Shown: piece by piece, positions 51,279 through 61,509 of the stretch
How the letters are laid out: every line of letters starts with the position of its first letter
Position numbering within the stretch: position 1 is the stretch's first letter
From: Buchnera aphidicola (Chaetogeoica yunlongensis)
GTDB lineage: Bacteria; Pseudomonadota; Gammaproteobacteria; Enterobacterales; Enterobacteriaceae
Assembly: GCA_039829965.1 (NCBI GenBank)
Contig: CP139909.1
Location: 186,001 to 250,000, forward strand
Length of the DNA stretch: 64,000 nucleotides
Direction of reading: 5' to 3'
Translations under genes and position numbers: made by a program
Notes under the pieces: generated by a model
What the model saw: the letters and a program-made list of their open reading frames with translations, nothing else
What the model was told of the DNA's origin: nothing
Database searches by the model: none

Positions 51279-53029
51279 TTAGATATGTTCTCCATATTTC
51301 TTAACAGCATTTCATTCATTCCTCCATCTTTAATTTGCATAGGATAAACATGTTCTTCTGGATCAATGTTGATATCTACGAAAACTAAACTACCTTTTTT
51401 TAAATTTGTTAGTGCAAATTTTAATTTTTTTTCTAATTCTTTAGAAGTGTGAATGGATAGTCCTATATGACCGTAGGATTCAGATAATTTTACAAAATCA
51501 GGTAATGATTTCATATATGAATGAGAATGTCTACCTGAATATATGATATCTTGCCATTGCTTTACCATTCCTAAAGAGCGATTGTTTAAATTTAGTATTA
51601 ATATTGAAATTTTATATTGCATTGCTGTAGATAGTTCTTGAATGTTCATTTGAATACTTCCATCTCCAGTAATACAAATTACAATTTCTTTAGGTAAAGC
51701 AAGTTTTACACCTAATGCAGCGGGTAATCCAAACCCCATTGTTCCTAATCCTCCTGAATTTATCCATCTTCTAGGTTTTTTAAATGAATAATATAGTGCT
51801 GTAAACATTTGATGTTGACCAACATCTGATGTAATAAAAGCATTTCCGTGAGTTAATTGAGATATTTTTTTAATAACCTGTTGTGGTTTAATTTTTTCAC
51901 TATTTTTATTAAAATTTAGACTATTGATAGATTTCCATTGATTTATTTTGTTCCACCATGTTTCTAAATTTGTTATTTTATTTTTAGGAATTTTTTTGTT
52001 TAATAAATATAATATTTGTTTTAAAACATTTTTAGCATCTCCTACTATCGGAATATGTGAAGAAATAGTTTTAGATATAGATGTAGGATCAATGTCAATA
52101 TGTATAATAGTAGCGTTAGGACAGTATTTATCTACGTTGTTTGTTGTTCTATCATCAAATCTTACTCCAATTGCTAGAATTGCATCTGATTCATGCATAG
52201 CCATATTAGCTTCATAAGTTCCGTGCATGCCTAGCATTTTTAGGTTTTGTGGATGGTCATAAGGAATAGCTCCTAGAGCCATCAATGAAGTAGTAACTGG
52301 AATATTTAATCTTTCAGCAATTAATTTTAATTCTCTATGACTATTTGAACTTATTATACCACCACCGATATAGATTATTGGTTGTTGTGCTGCTATTAAG
52401 GTATATAAGGCTCTTTTAATTTGTCCCTGATGACCTTTTAAAATCGGATTATATGATCTTAGACTAATTGATTTCGGCCAAATATATGGTTTTTTTACTA
52501 AAGGATTTAAAATATCTTTGGGTAAATCAATTACCACTGGTCCAGGTCTACCACTAGATGCTAACCAAAAAGCTTTTTTAAATATCAAAGGGATGTCTTC
52601 AGTGTTTTTAACTAAAAAGCTATGTTTAACTATTGGTCTTGAGATTCCTATCATATCACATTCTTGAAAAGCGTCATATCCAATTAAAGATGATGCAACT
52701 TGTCCAGAAATTACGACGAGTGGTATAGAATCCATATATGCAGTTGCGATTCCAGTAATTGCGTTTGTAGCACCAGGTCCTGATGTTACTAATACTACTC
52801 CAGTTTTTCCAGTAGCTCTAGCGTATCCATCGGCCATATGTGTTGCACTTTGTTCATGTCTAACAAGAATATGTGTAATTCCTTCAATTGTTTTTAAAGA
52901 ATCGTATATGTCTAAAACAGCTCCTCCAGGGTATCCAAATATATGTTTGATACCTTGATCAATTAATGATCTAATTACCATTTCAGATCCTGATAACATT
53001 TCCGCTTCAGATCCTGATAACATTTCCAT
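51275..53029 (-). CDS. ilvI: Acetolactate synthase III large subunit
   Basis: IlvI, with ThDP and FAD, condenses pyruvate to acetolactate or acetohydroxybutyrate, the first common step of valine, leucine and isoleucine synthesis. The protein has 584 residues (E. coli 574). The catalytic Glu is in [19 protein letters not shown]; the ThDP site is [15 protein letters not shown] and the FAD region is [16 protein letters not shown] lies before the ATG. The N-terminus carries a tandem copy of EMLSGSE made by a 24-base duplication, so [18 protein letters not shown] replaces the single copy in E. coli. Confidence 0.97.
   Translation of the reverse strand: MEMLSGSEAEMLSGSEMVIRSLIDQGIKHIFGYPGGAVLDIYDSLKTIEGITHILVRHEQSATHMADGYARATGKTGVVLVTSGPGATNAITGIATAYMDSIPLVVISGQVASSLIGYDAFQECDMIGISRPIVKHSFLVKNTEDIPLIFKKAFWLASSGRPGPVVIDLPKDILNPLVKKPYIWPKSISLRSYNPILKGHQGQIKRALYTLIAAQQPIIYIGGGIISSNSHRELKLIAERLNIPVTTSLMALGAIPYDHPQNLKMLGMHGTYEANMAMHESDAILAIGVRFDDRTTNNVDKYCPNATIIHIDIDPTSISKTISSHIPIVGDAKNVLKQILYLLNKKIPKNKITNLETWWNKINQWKSINSLNFNKNSEKIKPQQVIKKISQLTHGNAFITSDVGQHQMFTALYYSFKKPRRWINSGGLGTMGFGLPAALGVKLALPKEIVICITGDGSIQMNIQELSTAMQYKISILILNLNNRSLGMVKQWQDIIYSGRHSHSYMKSLPDFVKLSESYGHIGLSIHTSKELEKKLKFALTNLKKGSLVFVDINIDPEEHVYPMQIKDGGMNEMLLRNMENISK
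52983..53027 (-). repeat. 24-bp in-frame tandem duplication at the start of ilvI
   Basis: The 21 bases at 52983-53003 recur identically at 53007-53027, a period of 24 bases. The repeat codes for EMLSGSE twice, separated by Ala, within the first 16 codons of ilvI. The E. coli protein has one copy, so the duplication adds eight residues. The lack of any difference between the copies suggests a recent event or selection for identity. Confidence 0.9.
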
Positions 53030-53261
53030 TTTTTCTCCAAAGGTACGAGTTTATTGAGAATAAATTAAATTTTTATGTTTTTTGATTTTTGATCAGATTA
53101 TTTTAAAGATATAGTAAATTTTTAAATTGTTACTAAATTCATATTTTTTAGGTTTTTAAAATAATGGATGATAATAAAATGTTTGTATTTAAATGTAAAC
53201 ATATATGTAATGGTGTTTTATATATTGATAGGAAAGTTTTTTGTTTTATACATTTGTAATA

Positions 53262-54299
53262 TTATGTTGGCTGATTAATTAAAAATTTTTTAAATTGTGG
53301 AGATATCCAAGTAAATAAATGTGACGCTTCTCGTTTTATTAAACAGACAGCTAATTTTTCTGAGATAGCTATATTTTTTGCTTGTTGAAATCCTAATAAC
53401 ATTAATCCTGTATCCCAAAGGTCTGACTCTAATGCTGATTTTGAAATAACACTAACTGAAATTAAGTTAGTATTAGAGGGGTTTCCTGTAATAGGATCAA
53501 TTAAATGAATAATGTTTTTTTTATTAATTAAATAGTAATTTCTATATGTTCCTGATGTACTAATTCCATTATTTTTTAAAGATACAAACATATGAATTTG
53601 GTGTCCTAATTCTTCTGGTTTTTGGATTGCTATTATTTTAGGTTTAGAATTACAACATGGTGTATGTGTTCTAATGGCTCCACCTACTAAAACAGTATAG
53701 TTTGTTATTTTTTCTCTATTTAAAATTTCTGCTAAATTATCAGCTGCGAATCCTTCACCTATACTAGATAAATTAATTTGTAGTTGTGGTATATCTTTTT
53801 GTAAGTAATTTGTATTTTTTTTTTTTATAATTTTGATATGTTTATATCCAGATGTTGATTTAGCTGTTTTTATTTCGCTTAAAGAAGGAATTTTATTTAT
53901 TGAGTGTTTAGGTCCAAAACCCCACAGATTTATTAATGTTCCTGAAGTAATATCTAATAAATTGTGTGTTTTGTGTCCAATTAATAAACTCATTGAAATT
54001 AGTTTAGATAAGATGTTATTAATTTTTTGCGGTTTTGTTGTAAAATTGTTATTAAAGTTAGATATATCAGAAGTATTATTCCACGAAGATATTTGATGAT
54101 TATCAAAATTAAGTTGTGTTTGTATTTTTTTCATTAGATAATTAAATTTTAATTTTTGATCGTTTATGAATTTTATCTTCCAAATTGTCCCCATTGTATG
54201 ACCGTATAAACACATAACATTATGTTTTTGGTCTGTTATATGAATATTCATTAAAATTAATAAATAAAATAAAATACATATATTTATTATATATGTCAT
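53262..54299 (-). CDS. apbE: FAD:protein FMN transferase ApbE
   Basis: ApbE attaches FMN covalently to threonines of flavoproteins such as RnfG/RnfD or NqrB/NqrC. The protein has 345 residues (E. coli 351). The family motifs are visible: GHTMGTIWKI near the N-terminus, LLDITSGTLINLWGFGP, INLSSIGEGFAADNLAE, ISTSGTYRNYY, HLIDPITGNP and SDLWDTGLMLLG with the metal-binding residues. A hydrophobic N-terminal segment (about residues 3-18) suggests membrane anchoring or export, but there is no lipobox cysteine as in E. coli. AGGA precedes the ATG. A plausible target is the Rnf complex, known in other Buchnera but outside this window. Confidence 0.93.
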   Translation of the reverse strand: MTYIINICILFYLLILMNIHITDQKHNVMCLYGHTMGTIWKIKFINDQKLKFNYLMKKIQTQLNFDNHQISSWNNTSDISNFNNNFTTKPQKINNILSKLISMSLLIGHKTHNLLDITSGTLINLWGFGPKHSINKIPSLSEIKTAKSTSGYKHIKIIKKKNTNYLQKDIPQLQINLSSIGEGFAADNLAEILNREKITNYTVLVGGAIRTHTPCCNSKPKIIAIQKPEELGHQIHMFVSLKNNGISTSGTYRNYYLINKKNIIHLIDPITGNPSNTNLISVSVISKSALESDLWDTGLMLLGFQQAKNIAISEKLAVCLIKREASHLFTWISPQFKKFLINQPT

Positions 54300-54613
54300 A
54301 ATTTCATCCTAACAATATATATCTATATTAGAGTATTTATAATAATTAAATAATATGGTTATGTAAAATTGTATGTTAATAGAAAAATTTATTTTAAACA
54401 TTATAAGTAAAGAGTAGATTTATATTTTATATATAATATTTGTTATTTATATATTTCATTTTAAATTTTTTTAATAAAATAATATTGTATTTATTAAAAT
54501 ATTTAATTAAGTAGTGATTAAAATTTATTTATGTTAGATTTTTATTATACAGAATATTATTTATTTTATAAATTTGTGATTTAATTTTTCTGATATTATT
54601 ATGAGATGGAAAC
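54300..54613. other. Divergent intergenic region apbE / degP
   Basis: About 310 bases of A+T-rich sequence between two divergent genes. It should hold promoters for both. A sigma-32 or sigma-E type promoter for degP would be expected from E. coli, but I cannot identify one with confidence in this base composition. No ORF or RNA is visible. Confidence 0.5.
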
Positions 54614-56005
54614 ATGAAAAGAATTACTACATTTTTACGTACTACATCAACATTTCTAATTTTTTTATTAGTTTCTGGTTGTTTATCTGGGCATGAATCA
54701 AAAAATTTTTCCAAACAGATTTTATTTACACCGAAATTGTCTAATCTTGCTCCTATGTTGGAACATGTTATTCCATCTGTCGTTAGTATTACAGTGGAAA
54801 GTGGTGTAAATAAATTTTCAAGGGTATCTAGTCATACTTCATCTTTGTATTCTAAAAGTATTCTATTCAGCCATTCTGTTCAATCTGATAAATTTCGTAT
54901 ATTAGGTTCAGGGGTAATTATAGATTCTCAATATGGATATATAGTGACTAATAGTCATGTAGTTGATAGAGCAGATAAAATTTATGTAAAATTAAGTAAT
55001 GGAAGTACGTATAATGCTATTATAGTTGGAAAAGATTCTCGTTTTGATATAGCGTTACTTCAGTTAAAACAATTTAAAACATTACATCAAATTAAGATTT
55101 CGAATTCAGATGATCTTAGAGTAGGTGATTATGTAATTGCCATTGGAAATCCTTATGGACTAGGAGAAACTGTTACATCTGGTATTATTTCAGCTTTACA
55201 TAGAAGTGGTTTAAATATTGAAAATTATGAAAACTTTATTCAAACTGATGCTGCAATTAATAGAGGAAATTCTGGTGGTGCATTAATTAATTTAAAAGGA
55301 GAGTTGATAGGGATTAATACTGCTATTTTAGCTCCTGATGGAGGTAATATTGGTATAGGTTTTTCTATTCCAATTAACATGGTAAAAAATTTAGTATCTC
55401 AAATATTAAAGTATGGTCAAATACAAAGAAATGAATTAGGTATTGTTGGTACAGAATTAACGTTAGATTTAGTTAAAGTGATGAAGATAGCGATTCATAG
55501 GGGTGCGTTTGTAAGTCAAGTGTTATCTCAATCTTCTGCAGAAATATCAGGAATAAGACCTGGAGATGTGATTATTTCATTGAACAAAAAACCGGTTTTT
55601 AGTTTTTCTTCTTTAAGAGCCGAAATAGCATCTCAATTAATACATACTAAAGTAGAATTGGGATTGTTGAGAAAAGGAAAATTTGAGTCTGTTTTGGTAG
55701 AACTAAATCCTAGAATTCAAAATGAAATTGATTCTTCTGCTTTACATAAATCTATTTCAGGTGCTAAGTTAAGAAATTTTATATTAAGTGGAAAAAGTCA
55801 AGGTATATGTGTGGATGATGTTAAGATTAAAACACCGGCAGATCATATTGGATTGAAAAAAAATGATATTATTTTTGAAATTAATAAAAATAATATACTA
55901 TCTTTAAATGATTTTAGACGTTTATTACATACTCATCCTGAGATATTAGTTCTTCATATTAAAAGAGGAAATGAAATTTTATATCTTGTGGTACATTATT
56001 ATTAA
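54614..56005 (+). CDS. degP: Periplasmic serine protease/chaperone DegP (HtrA), with lipobox
   Basis: DegP degrades or refolds damaged envelope proteins. The protein has 463 residues (E. coli 474). The catalytic triad is seen in VTNSHVVD (His), DSRFDIALLQL (Asp) and NRGNSGGAL (Ser). Two PDZ domains follow (RPGDVIISLNKKP, LKKNDIIFEINKN). The cysteine-containing regulatory loop of E. coli is replaced by a Ser-rich stretch. The signal sequence ends FLLVSGC, a good lipoprotein box with C23, whereas E. coli DegP is soluble. It may thus be membrane-anchored if Lgt and LspA act here (inference). Confidence 0.94.
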   Translation: MKRITTFLRTTSTFLIFLLVSGCLSGHESKNFSKQILFTPKLSNLAPMLEHVIPSVVSITVESGVNKFSRVSSHTSSLYSKSILFSHSVQSDKFRILGSGVIIDSQYGYIVTNSHVVDRADKIYVKLSNGSTYNAIIVGKDSRFDIALLQLKQFKTLHQIKISNSDDLRVGDYVIAIGNPYGLGETVTSGIISALHRSGLNIENYENFIQTDAAINRGNSGGALINLKGELIGINTAILAPDGGNIGIGFSIPINMVKNLVSQILKYGQIQRNELGIVGTELTLDLVKVMKIAIHRGAFVSQVLSQSSAEISGIRPGDVIISLNKKPVFSFSSLRAEIASQLIHTKVELGLLRKGKFESVLVELNPRIQNEIDSSALHKSISGAKLRNFILSGKSQGICVDDVKIKTPADHIGLKKNDIIFEINKNNILSLNDFRRLLHTHPEILVLHIKRGNEILYLVVHYY

Positions 56006-56045
56006 AGATTATTTTAAATGCAGACATTCATTTAGTTATTTTTTT

Positions 56046-56079
56046 CCTACCTAGATAAATAGTAAATATTTTAGGTAGG
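56046..56079. terminator. Hairpin between convergent degP and dapD
   Basis: CCTACCTA (56046-56053) and TAGGTAGG (56072-56079) form a perfect 8-bp stem with four G-C pairs around an 18-nt loop. The loop itself contains a smaller A/T inverted repeat. It lies between the ends of degP and dapD. No long U run follows on either strand, so terminator function is inferred from stem and position. Confidence 0.55.
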
Positions 56080-56136
56080 ATGTGATATTTAATTATTTTA
56101 TTATGTTTTTAATAGTTATAAGGGATTTTTATTTTT

Positions 56137-56961
56137 TTACTCGTTTATATTTCTTAGTAATTTATTAATACTTGTTTTTTTTAAAGTTTGTTCGTCTATT
56201 TTTTTTACAATTACAGCACAGTATAGATTACAATTATTAGTACTAGGTAAACTGCCTGGAACTACAACAGAACCAGAGGGAACTCTTCCGTAAATTATTT
56301 TTTTATTGATTCTATCGTATATTTTAGTACTTTGTCCGATATATACTCCCATAGAAATTACAGAATTAGATTCAATAATTACTCCTTCGACAATTTCAGA
56401 TCTAGCACCAATAAAGCAGTTGTTTTCTATAATAGTAGGATTTTGTTGTATTGGTTCTAGAACTCCTCCAATACCAACTCCTCCAGATATATGCACGTTT
56501 TTTCCAATTTGTGCACATGATCCTATGGTAGCCCATGTATCTATCATTGTGCCTTCATCAATATAAGCCCCTATGTTTACGTAGCATGGCATTAATACTG
56601 TATTTTTTCCGATAAAGGAAGCATACCGTACAGTTGCTGGAGGCACTATTCTAACATTGTCTTTTATAAAATTTTCTTGAGTGTAATTTGAGTATTTTAA
56701 TTTAATTTTATCGTAAAAGTTTGTATGGTTATTAGATATGAGTGTATTTTTATTTACTATAAAAGATAATAAGATAGCTTTTTTTAACCATTGATGTGTA
56801 ATCCAATTTTTATTTATTTTTTCCGATATTCTTAGTTCTCCTGTATTTAGCATGTACAAAACTGTTTTTATAGATTCGTAAGTTTTTTTATCAATATTAT
56901 TATGACTAATTTCTGACTTTTTTTTAAAGATTTCATTTATTTGATTTTTTAAAGTTTTCAT
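56137..56961 (-). CDS. dapD: Tetrahydrodipicolinate N-succinyltransferase
   Basis: DapD succinylates tetrahydrodipicolinate in the DAP/lysine pathway. The protein has 274 residues, the same as E. coli. An alpha-helical N-terminal domain is followed by a left-handed beta-helix of hexapeptide repeats (about residues 105-240), with [32 protein letters not shown] and [13 protein letters not shown]. The product line gives meso-DAP for MurE and lysine for the host. It lies 50 bases after map on the same strand. glnD, between them in E. coli, is lost. Confidence 0.96.
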   Translation of the reverse strand: MKTLKNQINEIFKKKSEISHNNIDKKTYESIKTVLYMLNTGELRISEKINKNWITHQWLKKAILLSFIVNKNTLISNNHTNFYDKIKLKYSNYTQENFIKDNVRIVPPATVRYASFIGKNTVLMPCYVNIGAYIDEGTMIDTWATIGSCAQIGKNVHISGGVGIGGVLEPIQQNPTIIENNCFIGARSEIVEGVIIESNSVISMGVYIGQSTKIYDRINKKIIYGRVPSGSVVVPGSLPSTNNCNLYCAVIVKKIDEQTLKKTSINKLLRNINE

Positions 56962-57011
56962 ATATAAGTAATTAGTATTTTAAGAAAAATGTTTTTAATG
57001 TTAATAAATTT

Positions 57012-57812
57012 TTAATTTTTATTATTTAATATTTTTGGTATATTTTCTCCTTTTTGTAGAGTGAGTATTTCACATCCTGCTTTATTTACTAAAATTGTAT
57101 GTTCATATTGAGCTGATAGGCTGTTATCTGCTGTTTTAACTGTCCATCCATCGTTCATGCATGTTACTTTACTAGAACCAACATTAATCATAGGTTCAAT
57201 AGTAAATGTCATGCCGGATTTGAGAATTATTTTTTCATTTTTATAGTATGTATGATGTAAAATATGAGGAGGTTCATGAAAATTTTTTCCAATCCCATGT
57301 CCACAGTATTCTTTAACTATAGAAAAGTTGTTTTTTTCTACATAGTTTTGTATAGTTTCGCTAATGTTGTGTAAATATATTCCAGATTTTATTTTGTTTA
57401 ATGCTAAATATAAACTTTTTTTAGCAACATGGCATAATTTTTGACTTAATAGAGTTGGTTTTCCTACAAAAAACATTTTTGATGCATCACTGTAATATTG
57501 ATTTTTTACAATAGCAATATCTATATTAACAATATCACCATTTTGTAGTATTTCGTTTTTATTAGGGATACCATGACAAACAATGTTGTTTTTAGATATA
57601 CATATAGATTTTGGAAAACCTTGATAGTTTAAACATGCTGGTTGTGCATGTTGTTTGTTTATTATATAATTATGACAAATATCATTTATTTTTTGTGTTG
57701 TTACACCAGGAACGATATAATTTTCAATCATCTCAAGAACATCTGCAACAAGTTTTCCTGATAATCTCATTTTATTAATTTCATTATTATTTTTTATAGA
57801 AATTATGGTCAT
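57012..57812 (-). CDS. map: Methionine aminopeptidase
   Basis: Map removes the initiator methionine from nascent proteins. The protein has 266 residues (E. coli 264). The five metal ligands are recognisable: Asp in VNIDIAIVKN, Asp in YYSDASKMF, His in GHGIGKNFHEPP, Glu in FTIEPMINVG and Glu in AQYEHTILV. VCHGIPN is also conserved. It is divergent from rpsB, as in E. coli. Confidence 0.95.
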   Translation of the reverse strand: MTIISIKNNNEINKMRLSGKLVADVLEMIENYIVPGVTTQKINDICHNYIINKQHAQPACLNYQGFPKSICISKNNIVCHGIPNKNEILQNGDIVNIDIAIVKNQYYSDASKMFFVGKPTLLSQKLCHVAKKSLYLALNKIKSGIYLHNISETIQNYVEKNNFSIVKEYCGHGIGKNFHEPPHILHHTYYKNEKIILKSGMTFTIEPMINVGSSKVTCMNDGWTVKTADNSLSAQYEHTILVNKAGCEILTLQKGENIPKILNNKN

Positions 57813-58110
57813 TATTTACTCAATTTATATATTAAAATTTTATTTAATTTAATAATTAGATTATTTATAGAATGTTATTTAAGGATTTTATATATTGGTT
57901 TAATATTTGATTGTTTAATTTTCTATATTTTTGTTAATAAGTTTATGTAGGATTAATTTTATAGCTTATAAATGTATGTTAATATGTTTTTATAATTTAA
58001 TAAATTAAAAATTATTTTTAATAACATATTGTATTTTGTTTTGAATTTAGTATTTTTACATTTTAATTTTATTTTTTTAATTTACTTATACAGTGAGGTC
58101 TTTTATTTTT

Positions 58111-58815
58111 ATGATGGTATCAATGAGAGATATGTTAAATGCTGGTGTGCATTTTGGTCATCAGACTCGTTATTGGAATCCTAAAATGAAGCCATTTATT
58201 TTTGGATCAAAAAATAAAGTGCATATAATTAATTTAGAAAAGACCATGATTATGTTTAATATAGCATTGTCTGAAATAAAAAAAATTTCATTTCATAAAG
58301 GAAAAATTTTATTTGTTGGAACTAAGAAAGCCGCTGTTAAAACTATTAAAGAATCAGCAATTTTATGTAAACAATTTTATGTTAATTATCGTTGGTTAGG
58401 TGGTATGTTAACTAATTGGAAAACTGTGCGTCAATCTATAAGACGTTTAAAAGATTTAGAATTAGAATCTCGAGATGGAACTTTTTTAAAGCTTACAAAA
58501 AAAGAAGCATTATTGCGTACACGAGAATTATTAAAATTAGAAAATAGTTTTGGTGGTATTAAAAATATGGGTGGATTGCCTGATGCATTATTTGTAATTG
58601 ATGCAGAGCATGAACACATAGCAATTAAAGAAGCTAATAATTTAGGTATTTCTGTATTTTCAGTAGTAGATACTAATTCTAATCCAGATGGTGTAGATTA
58701 TGTTATTCCTGGTAATGATGATGCAATAAGAGCTATTAATTTATATTTACGTATTGTATCGGAAGTTATTTCCAAAAATGTAAAAGCTGATAATATAAAA
58801 AAATTAATAGCATAG
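58111..58815 (+). CDS. rpsB: 30S ribosomal protein S2
   Basis: S2 is a late-assembling small-subunit protein. From ATG 58111 it has 234 residues (E. coli 241) and starts [32 protein letters not shown]. The open frame extends to a GTG at 58093. I chose 58111 because it matches the E. coli start, and a GAGG at 58094-58097 can act as ribosome-binding site at a somewhat long spacing. [23 protein letters not shown] and [11 protein letters not shown] are conserved. The acidic C-terminal tail is shorter. tsf follows after 81 bases, as in E. coli. Confidence 0.96.
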   Translation: MMVSMRDMLNAGVHFGHQTRYWNPKMKPFIFGSKNKVHIINLEKTMIMFNIALSEIKKISFHKGKILFVGTKKAAVKTIKESAILCKQFYVNYRWLGGMLTNWKTVRQSIRRLKDLELESRDGTFLKLTKKEALLRTRELLKLENSFGGIKNMGGLPDALFVIDAEHEHIAIKEANNLGISVFSVVDTNSNPDGVDYVIPGNDDAIRAINLYLRIVSEVISKNVKADNIKKLIA

Positions 58816-58896
58816 AAACATTTATAATTAAATTAAAAAAATATTTTTTTAAACAATTTTAATTTTGAATTTTTATATGATTTTTAAGGATGATCA

Positions 58897-59697
58897 ATGG
58901 TAAAAGAAATAACTTTAACTCTTATAAAAGAACTTCGAGCTAGAACTGGAGTAGGAGTTATAGATTGTAAAAGAGCATTAGTTTTTTGCAAAGGAAATAT
59001 AGAAAAGGCAATTGATTTTTTAAGAAAAATGGGTCAAGTTAAAGCTGAAAACAAACAATTCATATCAACTAAATGCGGTTTAATTTTTGTTAGTTCTAAT
59101 GATCAGTATGGTATTATTATGGAATTAAACTGTGAAACTGATTTTGTAGCGAAAAGTTTAGAATTTATATCGTTTGGAAAAAAAATTTTAGATTATTCTT
59201 TAACTGGAAATATTTGTGATGTAAATCTTATAAAAAAATATTTCGAAGACTTAAGAATTGATTTAATAATGAAAATGAATGAAAATATTGTAATTAGTAG
59301 AATAAATGTATTAAAAGGAAAATATATTACACATTATTTGCATGGTAATCGAATTGGAGTATTATTGCGTATTAATATACATAATAATGTTTTGGGAAAA
59401 AAAATAGCAATGCATATTTCTGCTAGTAATCCTAAATATTTAAAGCCAGATCTTATTCCTAAGTCTATTATGGAACGAGAGTATGAAATTCAGTTAGAAT
59501 TAGCTATGAAGTCTAAAAAGCCTGAATTGATTTTAGAAAAGATAATTAAAGGCAGAATGATAAAATTTGCGAATGAAATTTCTTTACTAGGACAAAATTT
59601 TATTTTTGATCCTAAAAAAAGAATAAGTGACTTGCTTTTGGAAAATAATTTTGATGTTATTTCATTTATTAGATTTGAAATTGGAGAACAGTATTAA
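58897..59697 (+). CDS. tsf: Elongation factor Ts
   Basis: EF-Ts exchanges GDP for GTP on EF-Tu. The protein has 266 residues (E. coli 283). The N-terminal UBA-like domain (LIKELRARTGVGVIDCKRAL) and the contact motif MELNCETDFVAKS are clear. The core domain is diverged: the coiled-coil part is shorter, but LLLENNFDVISFIRFEIGE still resembles the C-terminal module. AAGGA precedes the ATG. It lies between rpsB and a strong terminator. Confidence 0.95.
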   Translation: MVKEITLTLIKELRARTGVGVIDCKRALVFCKGNIEKAIDFLRKMGQVKAENKQFISTKCGLIFVSSNDQYGIIMELNCETDFVAKSLEFISFGKKILDYSLTGNICDVNLIKKYFEDLRIDLIMKMNENIVISRINVLKGKYITHYLHGNRIGVLLRINIHNNVLGKKIAMHISASNPKYLKPDLIPKSIMEREYEIQLELAMKSKKPELILEKIIKGRMIKFANEISLLGQNFIFDPKKRISDLLLENNFDVISFIRFEIGEQY

Positions 59698-59748
59698 ATA
59701 GATATTTTATTGAACATATTTTATAAAATAATATGTGTTTATTTTAAA

Positions 59749-59779
59749 AACCGCCCGGTGGCGGTTGATCGATTTTTTT
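59749..59779 (+). terminator. Strong rho-independent terminator after tsf
   Basis: AACCGCC (59749-59755) pairs with GGCGGTT (59760-59766) around the 4-nt loop CGGT and is followed after six bases by seven Ts (59773-59779). Five of seven pairs are G-C, the most GC-rich stem in the window. It separates rpsB-tsf from pyrH-frr, as in E. coli, where a terminator also follows tsf. Confidence 0.9.
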
Positions 59780-59867
59780 AGAATTTAATTACTGATTTAA
59801 AAAATTTATTAAGAATTTTTATATTTTTAATTCAAAAATTATTTTATTGATAACGAGTTATTTTATA

Positions 59868-60599
59868 ATGACAAATTCCTTTAACAAAAAATATTTAAAA
59901 TTTAAACGTATAATAATAAAATTAAGTGGTGAATCATTACAAGGAAATAAGGATTTTGGAATTGATATAACAGAATTGAATCGCATTGTAAAAGAAATAA
60001 AGATTATTGTTGATTTAGGTGTACAAGTAGGTATTGTTATTGGAGGTGGAAATATATTTAGAGGAGAAAAATTAATTAATATTGGTATTAATAAAGTGAT
60101 TTCTGATTATGTAGGTATGTTGTCTACAGTTATAAACGGTTTATTGTTATGTGATTCTATGAGTGGTATTGATCTTAATACGTACTTAATGTCTTCAATA
60201 TGTATCGATCAAATTTGTAAAAAATATAATTTTAAGAAAGCATTACATTTATTACAAAAAAATTGTGTTTTAGTTTTCTCTGGAGGTTTAGGAAATCCAT
60301 TTTTTACAACAGATTCAGCTGCATGTTTACGCGCTATTGAAATGAGTGCTAATATTGTTTTAAAAGGTACTAAAGTTGATGGATTATATTCAAAAGACCC
60401 AATGAAATATCCGAATTCTAAATTATATAAAAATATAACTTACGATGAAGTATTACAAAAAAAATTTAAGGTAATGGATTTATCTGCTTTTTCATTAGCT
60501 AGAGATTATAGATTACCTATTTGTATTTTTAATATAAATAAACCTAAAGCATTATATTATATAGTAACTGGAAAACATGAAGGTACTTTTATAAGATAA
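59868..60599 (+). CDS. pyrH: UMP kinase
   Basis: PyrH phosphorylates UMP to UDP. From ATG 59868 it has 243 residues (E. coli 241). It is an amino-acid-kinase-fold enzyme with RIIIKLSGESLQG, GIVIGGGNIFRG, FTTDSAACLRAIEM and the DGLYSKDP loop. The open frame extends to a TTG at 59847, but the ATG fits the E. coli start better. frr follows after 76 bases. Confidence 0.95.
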   Translation: MTNSFNKKYLKFKRIIIKLSGESLQGNKDFGIDITELNRIVKEIKIIVDLGVQVGIVIGGGNIFRGEKLINIGINKVISDYVGMLSTVINGLLLCDSMSGIDLNTYLMSSICIDQICKKYNFKKALHLLQKNCVLVFSGGLGNPFFTTDSAACLRAIEMSANIVLKGTKVDGLYSKDPMKYPNSKLYKNITYDEVLQKKFKVMDLSAFSLARDYRLPICIFNINKPKALYYIVTGKHEGTFIR

Positions 60600-60675
60600 A
60601 GATATGATTTTTATATAATTGAGTAGTTTTATATATTGTAAAAAGTTTGAACGTTATTTTAAAGGATAGTATGTA

Positions 60676-61230
60676 ATGCATCATATTAAACAATTTACTA
60701 TTTCTAAAATGGATAACTGTATTAAGGTATTTTTAGAACAACTTAATACTTTAAGAAGTTCTAGAGTGTCTCCATCTATTTTAGATTCTATTTTTATTGA
60801 TTATTTAGGACAAAAAGTACAATTAAAGAAATTATCTAATATTGTTGTAGATAATTTTAATACTTTAAAAGTTACTTTATTTGATAATTCTATTAAACAT
60901 AATGCAGAAAAAGCAATTATGAATTCTAAATTAGATTTAACTCCAATTTTTATTAAAGATTACTTTAAAATTACAATTCCAGTATTAACAGAAGAGAGAA
61001 GAGTAAAATTAATAAAGTTATCTAGAAATATGGCAGAAAATAGTCGTATCTGTATTAGAAATATTCGTAGAATATCCAACGAAAAGATAAAACTATTATT
61101 TCAAGATAAAATTATTGGGAATGATACTGAGCGTAGTTTTCAAGATATTATTCAGCGTATTACAGATAAATATATAAGTAAAATAAATGTAACGTTAAAT
61201 AAAAAAGAGAAGGATTTAATGATAATATAA
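60676..61230 (+). CDS. frr: Ribosome recycling factor
   Basis: RRF splits the post-termination ribosome with EF-G. The protein has 184 residues (E. coli 185). The three-helix bundle includes FLEQLNTLRSSRVSPSILD and the conserved IPVLTEERRVKLIKLSRNMAE. AAAGGA precedes the ATG at 9 bases. In E. coli dxr comes next; here only 279 bases remain before uppS and dxr is absent. Confidence 0.95.
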   Translation: MHHIKQFTISKMDNCIKVFLEQLNTLRSSRVSPSILDSIFIDYLGQKVQLKKLSNIVVDNFNTLKVTLFDNSIKHNAEKAIMNSKLDLTPIFIKDYFKITIPVLTEERRVKLIKLSRNMAENSRICIRNIRRISNEKIKLLFQDKIIGNDTERSFQDIIQRITDKYISKINVTLNKKEKDLMII

Positions 61231-61509
61231 TATTTTTTTTTAAATATATTTTTCTATAGGATATTCTGAATTCGTTAGTTTAATTATGCTATAAATACTA
61301 TCTACTATTTTTTATAGTTAATGGAATAAAATTAAATTGTGAATTTAACATAATTATTATTTATATTTATGCGTATAATTTTTACGATTATATTTTACGA
61401 TACGTATTTTGATTTTAGTATTTTTTATGTATTGTTTTAGTGAATGACATTCAATAAAACAATATTGAATTTTTAAAAATTTAAAAATTTTATCTTATGT
61501 AAACTATAT

